NCBI GenBank assembly: GCA_965197825.1
Contig: CBDANW010000002.1
Coordinates: 1,426,001-1,490,000, forward strand
Source of the DNA: CBDANW01 sp965197825
Lineage (GTDB): Bacteria; Acidobacteriota; Vicinamibacteria; Marinacidobacterales; DATDRI01
Direction of reading: 5' to 3'
Length of the DNA stretch: 64,000 nucleotides
Position numbers and translations under genes: made by a program. Positions within the stretch are counted from its first letter, which is position 1, and each line of letters starts with the position of its first letter. Positions 17,816 to 26,786 of this stretch are shown here, piece by piece. The notes below the pieces were generated by a model. The model ran no database searches. It was not told the DNA's origin and saw only the letters and a program-made list of their open reading frames with translations.

Positions 17816-18931
17816 TCAATTCGAGCACACAAGCGGCGCCTCATACTCTAGCGCGAGCAGCCGGAAGTAGTTCTCACCGAGGGCGATGTTCCGGAAGGCA
17901 GCGTCGCTCAGATGGCGATTGATGCGACCCGTGACCTCCAGCTCCCTTCGGTAGACGTCGAGAGCCTTGTCCCGCGACGCCAGGAAGTCCGTTCCAGGTA
18001 GAATCCGGTCGGAGTAGGCGTTCAGGAAAGGCACATACACCGCCCGATCTTCCGGGGTTGCGAAGTAGGCGTCGTCAATCACCCGCCAGGACAGGTCCAG
18101 CATCAGGTTCGAATAGCGTTCCAGCATCGACATCATCAGCTCAACGTGCCAAGCGGCGTCCATGGCGGTGAGTTCACGCGACAGTCCCATGTGGACCCAG
18201 ACGATCGCGTTCTCGGGATACAGGCGCAGCACCTCCTCCATCAGCGGCAGGTATCGGGTCGGGGCGTCGTCGTTTCCTAGGTCTGCATGGATGGCGAGCG
18301 GCATGCCGCGCGCCCGCAACGCCTCCATGAAGGGAGCCCAGTCGCTGATGGTGGCTGGCGGGACCGGCTCGTGCCCGCTGTCGAACAGCGCCTGCTTCAC
18401 GAGGTTGACTTCACCCATCCACGTGAAGGCGCCGGGGTATTCTTGCTCCAGGAGTTGCATCCCGGAGAGGACCGACGCAGGCTGCGACAGGTCCGGGAAC
18501 GTCATCGAGAGCGTCAGGTGAGTGTCAGCCGGTGCCTTCGTCATGTAGTTGGCGGCGTTGACGAAGTCGTTCTTCAGCGTCGGCGTCACCGGCGTGCCGG
18601 GGCAGTCCAGATAGTAGGTACAGGAGGAGGTTACTGGGAGCATCTGGCCGATGCCATAGACGTTGGCGAACAAGACACCGGTCTCCTCGAAGTACTGCAG
18701 GACTTCCTCGAACGGGATGGCGGGGCCGCCGAACGGACGGAAGTGCACGTGGGTGTCGACCACTGAGGTCTGAGGCTGCACGGAGCGGTCGTAGCACGGA
18801 GCGTCGCCGCTTCGGAACATCTCCAGCGTCAGCCCCGGGGATGCGTCGATGGTCGTCGCGCTCTGCCAAGTGCAGCCGATGGCAGCTGACAGGCTCAGTG
18901 TCATGAGCAACAGAAGAGGGCTTTGGTGCAT
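17816..18931 (-). CDS. lipoprotein amidohydrolase (Amidohydro_2-like TIM barrel)
   Basis: About 371 aa from MHQSPLLLLMTLSLSAAIGC, a lipoprotein-type signal with Cys in the lipobox (AIGC), predicting anchoring in the membrane facing the periplasm. Metal-binding motifs are HxH in VVDTHVHFRPF, His in MPLAIHADLG and VWVHMGLS, and Asp in ILPGTDFLAS. The fold is that of amidohydrolase-2 proteins; substrate unknown. A longer frame upstream to 19051 lacks a signal sequence and a ribosome site. Solitary gene between repeat R and IS debris. Confidence 0.78.
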   Translation of the reverse strand: MHQSPLLLLMTLSLSAAIGCTWQSATTIDASPGLTLEMFRSGDAPCYDRSVQPQTSVVDTHVHFRPFGGPAIPFEEVLQYFEETGVLFANVYGIGQMLPVTSSCTYYLDCPGTPVTPTLKNDFVNAANYMTKAPADTHLTLSMTFPDLSQPASVLSGMQLLEQEYPGAFTWMGEVNLVKQALFDSGHEPVPPATISDWAPFMEALRARGMPLAIHADLGNDDAPTRYLPLMEEVLRLYPENAIVWVHMGLSRELTAMDAAWHVELMMSMLERYSNLMLDLSWRVIDDAYFATPEDRAVYVPFLNAYSDRILPGTDFLASRDKALDVYRRELEVTGRINRHLSDAAFRNIALGENYFRLLALEYEAPLVCSN

Positions 18932-19079
18932 GGACCCAAGAAGTATAATGTGATGGCTTTGAAAACAGTACGTCAAGTATGCGCGATAACATCCTTTATT
19001 GGGCGCGATGGCGTTCGTCGGCACATGCAGGTCAACTAACATAGCATTCAAAGGGAATTATATACTTTTTTTGACACCT

Positions 19080-19227
19080 CTACCTTAGAGGGCGCGCCGG
19101 GGCTGGGCCGAGGCCCGAGGATGGCTGGCCAAAAACGGCCACCTGGCAGAGCTCACCGATGAGGGACCCCGGGAGCGGTCCGACGAAGGAGACTCCCGGC
19201 TCGTACCCCAGCGCGCCCATGAACTCA
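19080..19227 (-). pseudogene. C-terminal remnant, possibly a solute-binding protein
   Basis: The minus frame reads DYEFMGALGYEPGVSFVGPL PGSLIGELCQVAVFG before a stop at 19080. The pattern is reminiscent of the end of ModA-like substrate-binding proteins, but the match is weak. The upstream part is replaced by IS E copy 2, so only the tail remains. Confidence 0.35.
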
Positions 19228-19544
19228 TAGTCCCAGAGCGAGTATTGAATCAGATCTTGGTGGGGGTATCGACCCGAAATTACGAATCGAGTCTGGACAA
19301 ACCCGCGGCCAAGTTGAAGTCTCGTGGCACGAGTAAGAGTGCCGCCAGCCGTCACCTCGTGAGCCAGACGACTAAGAAGCTCGAGGAATACCTGTCTCGG
19401 CGGCTAGAGGAGTTCGAGCTTGCGGCACTGATGCTGGATGGCCTTGAGGTGGCCGGACAGACCGTCGTCGTAACTCTCGGTATCACAATAGATGGAACGA
19501 AGGTGCCCCTGGGTATATGGCTGGGCTCGACGGAGAACTCTCGG

Positions 19545-20915
19545 AGCTCTTGTCAATAGGTGTGTAAAAAAGTTCAGGCAGCAGCAACCTTCGACGACTC
19601 CGTTACCCTGTCTCCATCTTCAAATCGAACGCCCAGGTGAACCTCTCGCATCAGCTCCGGTGCGTTGAGCCGGCGAAAATTCTTCTCCGCAACCAGAAGC
19701 AGTTTGAAGATTGTCGCAGTGGCGGACTCGACTTTCTTGAACCTTTTGGCCGCATCCGTTCTCAATCTCAGTGCAGCGAACGGTGACTCCACGACGTTGC
19801 TCGTGCGAAGGTGTTGCCAGTGAGGCTTGGGAAAGGAATAGAAGCTGACCATCCGCTCCCAGTCCTCGTCGAGCACGTGCGCGGCCCCCGGAAGACCCTT
19901 GCGCAAGCACCAATCCTGGAACTTGGCCTTCTTCGTCTCGCACTCCTGCAGGCTGGTGGCGTAGGGGATCGCCGTCAACAGCGGCTTGGCCTGCGCCTGG
20001 TCCCTTTTCGGAATCCGGTCCAGTACGTTGAGGATTCGGTGGTTCCAGCACCGCTGTTCCTCAGCTTCTGGAAATACGTTTCGGGTCGCGGCCCAGATGC
20101 CGAGATGACCGTCACCGATCACCAAACGGGGACATCTCAGACCGCGCTTCTTCAGTCTCCGTAGCAGCGACGACCATGACGCTTCGGATTCTCGATGCCC
20201 GGCCTCCAGCATCAGGACGATTTTCGTCCCGTCGGACAGGCCACCAACCGCAACTAGCACCGCCGCCTTGTCCTTCTCAAGGCCGGCCTTCACGTACACG
20301 CCATCTACCCACAGGTACACGAGCTCGAGTTCTTCCAGTGGGCTAGCTAGCCACTGCTCGTACTCTCCCTGCCATTTCTGTTTCAGCCGCGACACCGTGC
20401 TGGGAGAAAGTGGAGCGTCCTCCCCTAGAAGCCCGCGGAGCGACAGATCGAAATCTCCGTGAGCTAGTCCATGCAGGTACAGCTCCGGAATCAACTCGCT
20501 CACCGTTTCGCTCCGACGCTTGAACAGCGGAAGCACTCGACTTTCGAACCTCTCCTCCACGTCCCGTACTCTCGGCCGGCGAACCGTCACTGTGCCCACG
20601 CTCATCGTCAGCTTCCGAGGCTTACCGTATCCATTTCGATAGCCCGCCGTTGTGTCCACGGGCTTCCGTCTCTCCGATTTCTCACGCCCGAGAAGCTCCG
20701 TGACTTCGGCTACCATCAGCTCCTGCACCCAATCCTGGATCTCAAGCCTCGCCCACTTCTCCAGCGACTCCCAAGCCACCCTTGACGAGCTCCGTCGTCC
20801 TGTGGTCTTTTCCTTCATGGCGGTGTCTCCTTCCGTTGGCCCCTTCACGCCGTGTTTCGTGACGCGGAAGGTTACTCCGCCTTTACTTTATTTCCACACC
20901 TTCTGAGGGTAGCTC
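19545..20915 (-). mobile_element. IS256-family element 'F' (1371 bp)
   Basis: Inserted in IS E copy 2 with a perfect 9-bp duplication AACTCTCGG (19536-19544, 20916-20924). The ends begin AGCT with a shared AGGTGTG block a few bases in. It is the only copy in the window. Confidence 0.93.
19574..20818 (-). CDS. IS256-family transposase (element F)
   Basis: 414 aa from MKEKTTGRRSSSRVAWESLE; GGAGA lies 7 nt upstream of this ATG. The mutator-type core is present: Asp in LVYLWVDGVYVKAG, Asp in RLVIGDGHLGIWA, Glu in RTSNVVESPFAALRLR. It also has an HTH-like N-terminal segment (IPELYLHGLAHGDFDLSL). The sequence is distant from elements C, E and G. Complete and probably functional. Confidence 0.92.
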   Translation of the reverse strand: MKEKTTGRRSSSRVAWESLEKWARLEIQDWVQELMVAEVTELLGREKSERRKPVDTTAGYRNGYGKPRKLTMSVGTVTVRRPRVRDVEERFESRVLPLFKRRSETVSELIPELYLHGLAHGDFDLSLRGLLGEDAPLSPSTVSRLKQKWQGEYEQWLASPLEELELVYLWVDGVYVKAGLEKDKAAVLVAVGGLSDGTKIVLMLEAGHRESEASWSSLLRRLKKRGLRCPRLVIGDGHLGIWAATRNVFPEAEEQRCWNHRILNVLDRIPKRDQAQAKPLLTAIPYATSLQECETKKAKFQDWCLRKGLPGAAHVLDEDWERMVSFYSFPKPHWQHLRTSNVVESPFAALRLRTDAAKRFKKVESATATIFKLLLVAEKNFRRLNAPELMREVHLGVRFEDGDRVTESSKVAAA

Positions 20916-21761
20916 AACTCTCGGGTGTGCACCGCGATGTTGCAGGACCTTCTCGAGCAAGGCTTGCGCGTCGATGAGTCGATTCTCTGCGTAGTGGACG
21001 GAGGCAAAGGCATCCGCAAGGCACTCGTCGACGTTTTGGGGGACCTCGCGGTCATCCAAAGGTGCCAGATCCATAAACTCCGGAATCTTCGCTCGTACCT
21101 TCCCAAGTCTCGTCACGCCTACGTGCTCCAGACGATGAAGGAAGCCTACAAGTGCAAGAGTGCCGACAAGGCGCGCAAGCGACTTCAGGCATTGGTGTCG
21201 TGGCTCGAGCGAAACGGCTACGACGAAGCTGCCGGAAGCCTTCGTGAAGGGATGGAAGAGACACTCACGGTCGTGAAGCTCGCGCTGCCCGCCTTACTTC
21301 GCCAGTCTCTTGCCACGACGAACGCCATTGAGAATCTCAACGGAACCATTCGCAGAGTATCGAGAAACGTCAAGCGTTGGTAGAGTCCTTCCATGGTTCG
21401 CCGATGGACCGCTCTTGGCGTCGTCACCGCGCAGAAAAAGTTCCGGCGTATCAAAGGCTATCGCCATATGGGCGCTCTCGTTCACGCGCTTAGAAGCAAA
21501 CAGAAATCTCTTGACAGCGATGAGTTTGCTGCCTAAGAGTATTCACAGGTGCCGCCGCTACCCGACCAAATTCAACAGCGGCCGGGACATCCCATGCTTG
21601 AGCCGATCCGCCGGTATCCGTTCCGAGCGCCAGATTACACCTCTACCCCTGAGTAGAGCCGTCGCTGGCCCTCAAAACGTCCTACATGAAAACGGCCCAA
21701 CTGACCCTGCCCGGGTTTTGTGGACATCAACCGAGGCGCGACAATGCGCCTGGAGGCGTCC

Positions 21762-22058
21762 ATGGGAGAACGACGACGCAGGAAGTTCACGGGGGAGTTC
21801 AAGAAGGAAGCGGTCCGGCTGTTCAGGGAGGGCGAGGGCAGCATCGGCCAGGTCGCTAAGGAACTGGACCTGACGGAATCGGCCCTTCGAAACTGGGTGA
21901 AACAATACAAAGTTGATCACGGTGAAGGTCCACGCGAGGCTCTGACGACGGCGGAACGTGATGAGCTCCGTTCGCTACGGCGTCGAGTGCGTACGTTGGA
22001 GCAAGAGCGAGAAATATTAAAAAAGGCGGCGGCCTTCTTCGCGAAGGAAAGCGAATGA
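21762..22058 (+). CDS. IS3-family transposase OrfA (element A, copy 2)
   Basis: 98 aa, differing from copy 1 by Arg to Gly near residue 26 (EGEGSIGQVAK). HTH and coiled-coil regions are intact. GGAGG lies before the ATG. The stop overlaps the orfB start as ATGA. Confidence 0.92.
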   Translation: MGERRRRKFTGEFKKEAVRLFREGEGSIGQVAKELDLTESALRNWVKQYKVDHGEGPREALTTAERDELRSLRRRVRTLEQEREILKKAAAFFAKESE

Positions 22059-22933
22059 GATTCAAATTCATTCACGCGGAGCGGGCCAACTACCCGGTGC
22101 GGGTGATGTGCCGAGTTCTGAGGGTATCGACCAGCGGCTACTACGCTCAGATGAAGCGCGCGCCCAGCAAGCGACAGTGTGAGGATGGGAAGCTGAAGCT
22201 GCGCATCCAAGCGATCCACGCCCATAGCCGTGGTACCTACGGCAGGGAGCGTGTACGTCGCCAGCTTGACGGGGAGAACGTCGAGGTAGGCAAGCAGCGA
22301 GTGGCACGGCTGATGCGTGAGATGGGCCTGCAGGGTCTGCCCAGCAAGCGTTTTCGCCGCACGACCGACAGCAAGCACGATCGCCCCATCGCACCCAACG
22401 TGCTCGGCCGGAACTTCGAAGCCGCACGACCGAACCAGTTCTGGGTGACGGACATAACCTACATCCGGACTTGGGAAGGCTGGCTCTACTTGGCGGTCAT
22501 CCTCGATCTGTTCTCGCGTCGTGTCGTCGGCTGGGCGATGCAGCCCCACCTGCGCGCGGAGCTTGCTCTCGAGGCGCTTCACATGGCCTTGGGGCGCCGC
22601 CTGCCGGAAAGTGGCTTGGTGCATCATTCAGACCGTGGTACTCAATACGCGGCTGCGACCTACCAGGCCGTGCTCGATGAGTACGGCATCGTGTGCTCGA
22701 TGAGCCGCAAGGGTGATTGCTGGGACAACGCCGTGACCGAGAGCTTCTTAGGCACGCTCAAGACCGAGCTCCTCCACCGATGTAGTTGGCCAACACGACG
22801 TATGGCCAAAGACGCGGTCGCGAGCTACATCGAGGGGTTCTACAATCCGTATCGACTCCACTCGTCACTCGATTACAACAGCCCAATGGTGTTCGAACGG
22901 ATTCATGACCTCAAAACGGCTCATGCGAGATAA
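22055..22933 (+). CDS. IS3-family transposase OrfB (element A, copy 2, intact)
   Basis: 292 aa with the complete DDE core (WVTDITYIRTW, HHSDRGTQY, NAVTESFLGTLKTE) and the normal C-terminus YIEGFYNPYRLHSSLDYNSP. This is the full-length reference that shows how copy 1 was truncated. Confidence 0.94.
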   Translation: MRFKFIHAERANYPVRVMCRVLRVSTSGYYAQMKRAPSKRQCEDGKLKLRIQAIHAHSRGTYGRERVRRQLDGENVEVGKQRVARLMREMGLQGLPSKRFRRTTDSKHDRPIAPNVLGRNFEAARPNQFWVTDITYIRTWEGWLYLAVILDLFSRRVVGWAMQPHLRAELALEALHMALGRRLPESGLVHHSDRGTQYAAATYQAVLDEYGIVCSMSRKGDCWDNAVTESFLGTLKTELLHRCSWPTRRMAKDAVASYIEGFYNPYRLHSSLDYNSPMVFERIHDLKTAHAR

Positions 22934-23017
22934 TCAACCTGTCCACTTTTCCTGGGCAAGGTCAATGTGAACCGCCCCGGGTTTCCCGGAGACTCCAACT
23001 CTTGAGAGGATGGAGTC

Positions 23018-23338
23018 ATGACAAGACGAAGCAGGTATTCACCGGAGGTAAAAGAGCGCGCAGTGCGGATGGTTTTCGACCAGCAGGCTCAGCACGAATC
23101 TCAGTGGTCAGCGATCTCATCGATTGCGTCGAAGATTGACTGTACGCGGGAAACGCTACGCACGTGGGTGCGGCGAGCAGAGCGTGATGCTGGGAAACGA
23201 GCGGGACTGACGACGGACGAGCGTCAGCGGCTGAAGGAGCTTGAGCGAGAGAACCGTGAGCTAAAGCGGGCGAACGAGATCCTTCTCAAGGCGTCGGCGT
23301 TTTTCGCCCAGGCGGAGCTCGACCGCCGACCGAGGTGA
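23018..23338 (+). CDS. IS3-family transposase OrfA (element B, copy 2)
   Basis: 106 aa, same protein as copy 1 (MTRRSRYSPEVKERAVRMV to QAELDRRPR). All functional regions intact. Overlaps the orfB start by GTGA. Confidence 0.93.
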   Translation: MTRRSRYSPEVKERAVRMVFDQQAQHESQWSAISSIASKIDCTRETLRTWVRRAERDAGKRAGLTTDERQRLKELERENRELKRANEILLKASAFFAQAELDRRPR

Positions 23339-24252
23339 ATGTGTTGTTCGTGGACGCGAACCGTGAAAAATACGGGGTCGAGCCGATCTGCCGGATGCTC
23401 CCGATCGCCCCGTCGACCTATTACGAGCAGAAAGCGAGAGAGAAGGACCCAAGCCGCCAGCCAGCGAGAGCGAAGCGCGACGTCCAACTCCGCGGCGAGA
23501 TTCGTCGTGTACGGCAAGAGAACTTTGACGTGTATGGCGTGCGCAAGGTCTGGCGTCAGCTGTGCCGTGAGGGCCGCGACGTGGCTCGATGCACGGTGGC
23601 CCGTCTGATGCGTGAAATGGGTCTCCAGGGGGCGGTCCGTGGACGTCGATTCAAGACGACGAAGCCGGATTCGAGCGGCGCTCGCCCGATGGACCTCGTG
23701 GAGCGCGACTTCAACGCCACACGCCCGAACGAGCTCTGGGTTTCGGACCTGACCTACATCGCCACGTGGCGCGGCTTCGTGTATGTCGCCTTCGTCATCG
23801 ACGTCTTCGCTCGACTCATCGTCGGTTGGCGAGCGAAGACATCGTTGACTGCCAGCATCGCTCTCGATGCGTTGGAGCAGGCGCTGCACGAGCGACGACT
23901 AAACCCAGAACACCCATTGGTGCATCACAGCGACCGCGGCGTGCAGTACGTCTCGATCCGTTACACCGAGCGGCTCGCCGAGGCGGGTATTGAGCCGTCC
24001 GTCGGCAGCCGAGGCGACTCTTACGATAACGCTTTGGCTGAATCCATCATCGGCCTCTACAAGACCGAGGTGATCCGTCGACGTGGGCCCTGGCGTGGTC
24101 TCGAAGACGTTGAGTTCGCCACCCTCGAGTGGGTCCATTGGTACAACACGCAACGACTCTTGGAGCCGATCGGTAATGTCTCCCCCGTCGAGTACGAGAT
24201 GAACTACTATCGCTCGCAGGAAGGCTCGCTAGAGATGGCGAGACTCAACTAA
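23335..24252 (+). CDS. IS3-family transposase OrfB (element B, copy 2)
   Basis: 305 aa with intact DDE residues (WVSDLTYIATW, HHSDRGVQY, NALAESIIGLYKTE). A few substitutions separate it from copy 1 (for example RAKTSLTASIAL). Probably functional. Confidence 0.93.
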   Translation: MNVLFVDANREKYGVEPICRMLPIAPSTYYEQKAREKDPSRQPARAKRDVQLRGEIRRVRQENFDVYGVRKVWRQLCREGRDVARCTVARLMREMGLQGAVRGRRFKTTKPDSSGARPMDLVERDFNATRPNELWVSDLTYIATWRGFVYVAFVIDVFARLIVGWRAKTSLTASIALDALEQALHERRLNPEHPLVHHSDRGVQYVSIRYTERLAEAGIEPSVGSRGDSYDNALAESIIGLYKTEVIRRRGPWRGLEDVEFATLEWVHWYNTQRLLEPIGNVSPVEYEMNYYRSQEGSLEMARLN

Positions 24253-24487
24253 AACAGTCTCCGGAAAACCCGGGGCGGTTCACACTGGCCACTGCGGTGC
24301 GTCAAACTCGGTCTATATGGTGCACTTCCCAGTAATCTACTCAAATCCGAGCCCCCAGGAGCAGATATCGAACGCTCCAAAATAATCCTCTTTTCCAAGC
24401 GACGGCCTCGCCCGGATCGAGAACATCGGCGAGGTGCTGGTAGCCGTCGCGTTGCGCTCCAACGCCATGAGATCAAGATGCTGCGTC

Positions 24488-24551
24488 TTGAACCCTTCAT
24501 ATCATATGCTGCTAGGATGAGCTGTTATCTGTCTATCGCTGTTTGACAGAT
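24488..24551 (+). promoter_or_regulatory. candidate hicAB promoter and operator
   Basis: TTGAAC at 24488-24493 may be a -35. TGCTAGGAT at 24510-24518 resembles an extended -10. Just downstream, ATCTGTC (24527-24533) and GACAGAT (24545-24551) form a perfect 7-bp inverted repeat with an 11-nt spacer, a plausible site for HicB autoregulation. All by eye. Confidence 0.4.
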
Positions 24552-24570
24552 AGGAGCCATTCGCGACACC

Positions 24571-24786
24571 ATGCAGATTACTGGCAAGCAGCTTGTTCGA
24601 CTCCTGACGCGGGACTTCGGCTGCGCAGTGCTGCGCCAGAAGGGGTCTCACGTGACGGTCGAGTGCGGCGCGTGCCGAGCGACGGTGGCGCTACACGCAA
24701 GGGAAACGATCCCGGCCGGGACGCTGCGGAAAATCGAGCGAGACCTTGCGCCATGCCTTGGGGCAGGGTGGCTGCGTCGGCGATAG
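24571..24786 (+). CDS. hicA: HicA-type mRNA interferase toxin
   Basis: 71 aa. Starts MQITGKQLVRLLTRDFGCAV and has the HicA pattern with QKGSHVTVEC (catalytic His in GSH), VALHARETIPAGTLRKIERD. HicA folds as a double-stranded-RNA-binding-like domain and cleaves mRNAs when free. It is followed 17 nt later by hicB, the common toxin-first order. The upstream AGGAG at 24553 is somewhat far (13 nt) from the ATG, which may keep its translation low. Confidence 0.85.
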   Translation: MQITGKQLVRLLTRDFGCAVLRQKGSHVTVECGACRATVALHARETIPAGTLRKIERDLAPCLGAGWLRRR

Positions 24787-24803
24787 ATACGGGGAGGGTT
24801 CTG

Positions 24804-25190
24804 ATGGCACGGAAGCAGTATCGGGCGGTGTATGACCGCGACGCGGACGGGCGGTGGAACGTCGAGATCCAGGACGTGGCAGGCTGCTACACCTACGGGC
24901 AGACCATCGCTCAGGCGCGCGAGCGGATCCGGGAAGCCCTGGGGTTGTACGTGCAGAACGCGGAGCACGCTACGATCGTGGACGACATCAGACTGCCAGC
25001 GCGGGCGCGGAAGCGGCTCGAGCGCTTGGCGCGGGCGCGGGCCGACGCTGAGCGGATGCAGCAAAACCTCAACGAGGAACAGCGCGCCGCGGCGCGGCAG
25101 CTACGAGAGGCGGGGTTCAGCTTCCGGGATAGCGGCGATCTCCTGGGCTGCACACGGCAACGGGTGGAGCAGCTGACCCGTAAGGCGTAG
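24804..25190 (+). CDS. hicB: HicB-type antitoxin
   Basis: 128 aa. The N-terminal half is a partial RNase-H-like HicB fold (YRAVYDRDADGRWNVEIQDV, then AGCYTYGQTIAQARERIREA). The C-terminal part has a helical DNA-binding segment (RQLREAGFSFRDSGDLLGCT, RQRVEQLTRKA) resembling a sigma-region-4/HTH. GGGGAGGG sits before the ATG. It should bind HicA and repress the operon. This C-terminal HTH is longer than in minimal HicB proteins. Confidence 0.85.
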   Translation: MARKQYRAVYDRDADGRWNVEIQDVAGCYTYGQTIAQARERIREALGLYVQNAEHATIVDDIRLPARARKRLERLARARADAERMQQNLNEEQRAAARQLREAGFSFRDSGDLLGCTRQRVEQLTRKA

Positions 25191-25435
25191 ATTCCTCGGA
25201 GTAGATCACTCAGGACGGTACTGTCAAGTTTTCCACGGCCTGACGGCCACCCCGAATGAATGAAACGCGGTAGTCTCTGGAGGTGGCACCGGCTCAGAGG
25301 TCGGCTCAACGTTGGTGCGACTGAGCCCGTTGTCAAGTTTGGCTGGGAGTCCTGCGCGTACCCCAAATTGCTTTTCTATCCCGGTAGGGTCGAGGGCTGG
25401 CGCGGTGCTCCGTAGGCGCGGCCTATCTGTTTCTC
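25191..25435. other. intergenic gap between hicB and IS D
   Basis: No gene or clear terminator recognised. Two similar tracts, ACTGTCAAGTTTTCC near 25221 and TTGTCAAGTTTGGC near 25331, may be fragments of a lost IS end. Nothing else can be supported. Confidence 0.3.
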
Positions 25436-25660
25436 CCCGTCCTGTGCCAAATCTGATCCACTTGCAACGTTACAAGCGAACAGTTGACGCGGCGTGGGCG
25501 GTGAGGCCCGCGACAACCATTGAGCAGAGCTACCCTTTGGACGGGTCGTCACCATGCAGATGACCACCTAGTCGAGAGCGAATATCCAAGCGTGTTCCTG
25601 AAGTTGTTTTCACGCTACGCCGAGCGGGCCCACCGAGGGGCTACCGTCGCCAGCGACAAT

Positions 25661-26728
25661 CTACGCGGCACGGCAGTAGTAGTTGAGAATGCCCAAAAGT
25701 CGCTCTCGCGACACGATGGGGCCAGCGCTATTCGCGCTTGTCGGCAGAGGTGTGAGGAGCTCGTTGCCGAGACCTTGGTGGTTCCGTTCTGTGTGATAGT
25801 GCACTACGTATTCGGTTACCGCTGTGCGCAGGTGTCGCTCACTGAGAGGTACGAAGCGGTCGAGACACTCTCGACGTATGGAGAGAACGAATCTTTCCGC
25901 GTATGCGTTCAGATTCGGACTGTTCGCTGGAAGGCGGAGGGGCTTCACACCTGAATCTCTCAAGAGCCCACGTACCGCCTCGGTGAATAGTGGGTCCCGG
26001 TCGTGGATGAGGTACCGCTTGCCAAGGAGGAAACCATCCCACATGTCCGTGAGGTTTCTTGCCGCCTGCTTCATCCACTCCCCGTTTGGGTCCGAGGTCA
26101 TCCCACCGATGCACACGCAGCGAGTGGCGATATCGATGACAAACAGGACATGGTAGCGGACGAGCCCGAACGGGTTCACAACCTCGACGGTGAACAGGTC
26201 TGTCGCAGCGATAGCGCCCCAATGAGCCTTGATGAAGGTGCTCCACGACATGCTCTTGCCCCGCTCCGGAGCCGGCGCGATACCGTGCTCGGCGAGGGTC
26301 CTTTTGATGGTGTTGCGTCCGAGTTCATGTCCGAGGTTCTTGAGTGCACCCCGCAGGCGCGTATATCCCCACGTCGGGTTCTCCTGCGCCACGCGTACAA
26401 TGAGCTCACGGATGTCCTTCGCCGTCGGAGGTCGGCCTGGGCTCCGGTTCTTGCTGCCATCGTACTTGGCTGCGATGAGGCAGCGGTACCAGCGCAGGAG
26501 CGTAGCGGGTGTGGCAACCGACGCAATCTGGGCCAGCGCCTCGCGGCCTAAAGCTTGGGCCTTGACGGCGAGCCTGCGCCGGTCGTCGTCCGAGAGCCTG
26601 AGACGCTTGCCCCGAAGCCCGGCTCGGAGCACACGGTTCTCCTCTTGCTGGTAGTCGATCACATCCTGCTGCTGGCGGTTGACCCAGCCAGCCAGAACGA
26701 GCAGTAGGAATTGCACGTGGTAGGTCAT
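25661..26728 (-). CDS. integrase-core (rve) transposase of element D
   Basis: 355 aa starting MTYHVQFLLLVLAGWVNRQQ, the same start seen in the 7626 derivative. It has an HTH-like segment and then a DDE core: Asp in AIAATDLFTVEV, Asp in RYLIHDRDPLFTEA, Glu in LNAYAERFVLSIRRE. It resembles IS481-like single-ORF transposases. The coding region is intact, but its upstream region is separated from the terminal repeat by IS C. Confidence 0.85.
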   Translation of the reverse strand: MTYHVQFLLLVLAGWVNRQQQDVIDYQQEENRVLRAGLRGKRLRLSDDDRRRLAVKAQALGREALAQIASVATPATLLRWYRCLIAAKYDGSKNRSPGRPPTAKDIRELIVRVAQENPTWGYTRLRGALKNLGHELGRNTIKRTLAEHGIAPAPERGKSMSWSTFIKAHWGAIAATDLFTVEVVNPFGLVRYHVLFVIDIATRCVCIGGMTSDPNGEWMKQAARNLTDMWDGFLLGKRYLIHDRDPLFTEAVRGLLRDSGVKPLRLPANSPNLNAYAERFVLSIRRECLDRFVPLSERHLRTAVTEYVVHYHTERNHQGLGNELLTPLPTSANSAGPIVSRERLLGILNYYCRAA

Positions 26729-26786
26729 CATGGAGCTGAAGATAACACCCTCGGGCCAGACGATTGTAAAGCCCACGGCCCGGTCG

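Larger units (their letters stand above)
19245..21536 (+). pseudogene. IS256-family transposase (element E, copy 2), truncated, split, with the same amber
   Basis: The frame NQILVGVSTRNYESSLDKPA continues to WLGSTENSR where IS F is inserted with a 9-bp duplication. It resumes SRVCTAMLQDLLEQGLRVDE to NVKRW. TAG is at 21381-21383, then MVRRWTALGVVTAQKKF continues to TAA at 21534-21536. The amber and downstream 50 codons are as in copy 1. N-terminally truncated and interrupted, so inactive. Confidence 0.88.
19228..21593 (+). mobile_element. IS256-family element 'E', copy 2, 5'-truncated and split by IS F
   Basis: Sequence from CCAGAGCGAGT onward matches copy 1 from 11179. The left ~480 bp is absent. 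It is interrupted by IS F and resumes at 20916. The right end CGGGACATCCC is at 21593. Confidence 0.9.
21702..22964 (+). mobile_element. IS3-family element 'A', copy 2 (complete, 1263 bp)
   Basis: Left end TGACCCTGCCCGGG, right end complement of TGACCTTGCCCAGG. Both open frames are intact. The left flank is AAC, as for copy 1; the right flank is ATG, so no 3-bp duplication is seen. IS B copy 2 begins only 3 bp further on. Confidence 0.92.
22968..24282 (+). mobile_element. IS3-family element 'B', copy 2 (1315 bp)
   Basis: Same ends and length as copy 1. Flanks are ATG and CAC, so no target duplication is visible. It lies 3 bp from IS A copy 2, the same A-B partnership as at 87-2524, although there B is inside A. 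Confidence 0.93.

Noticed and set aside
24249..24500. A minus-strand open frame between IS B copy 2 and hicA.
   Set aside because: Arg/Ser-rich composition, no family resemblance, and it runs into the IS end; no support as a gene.
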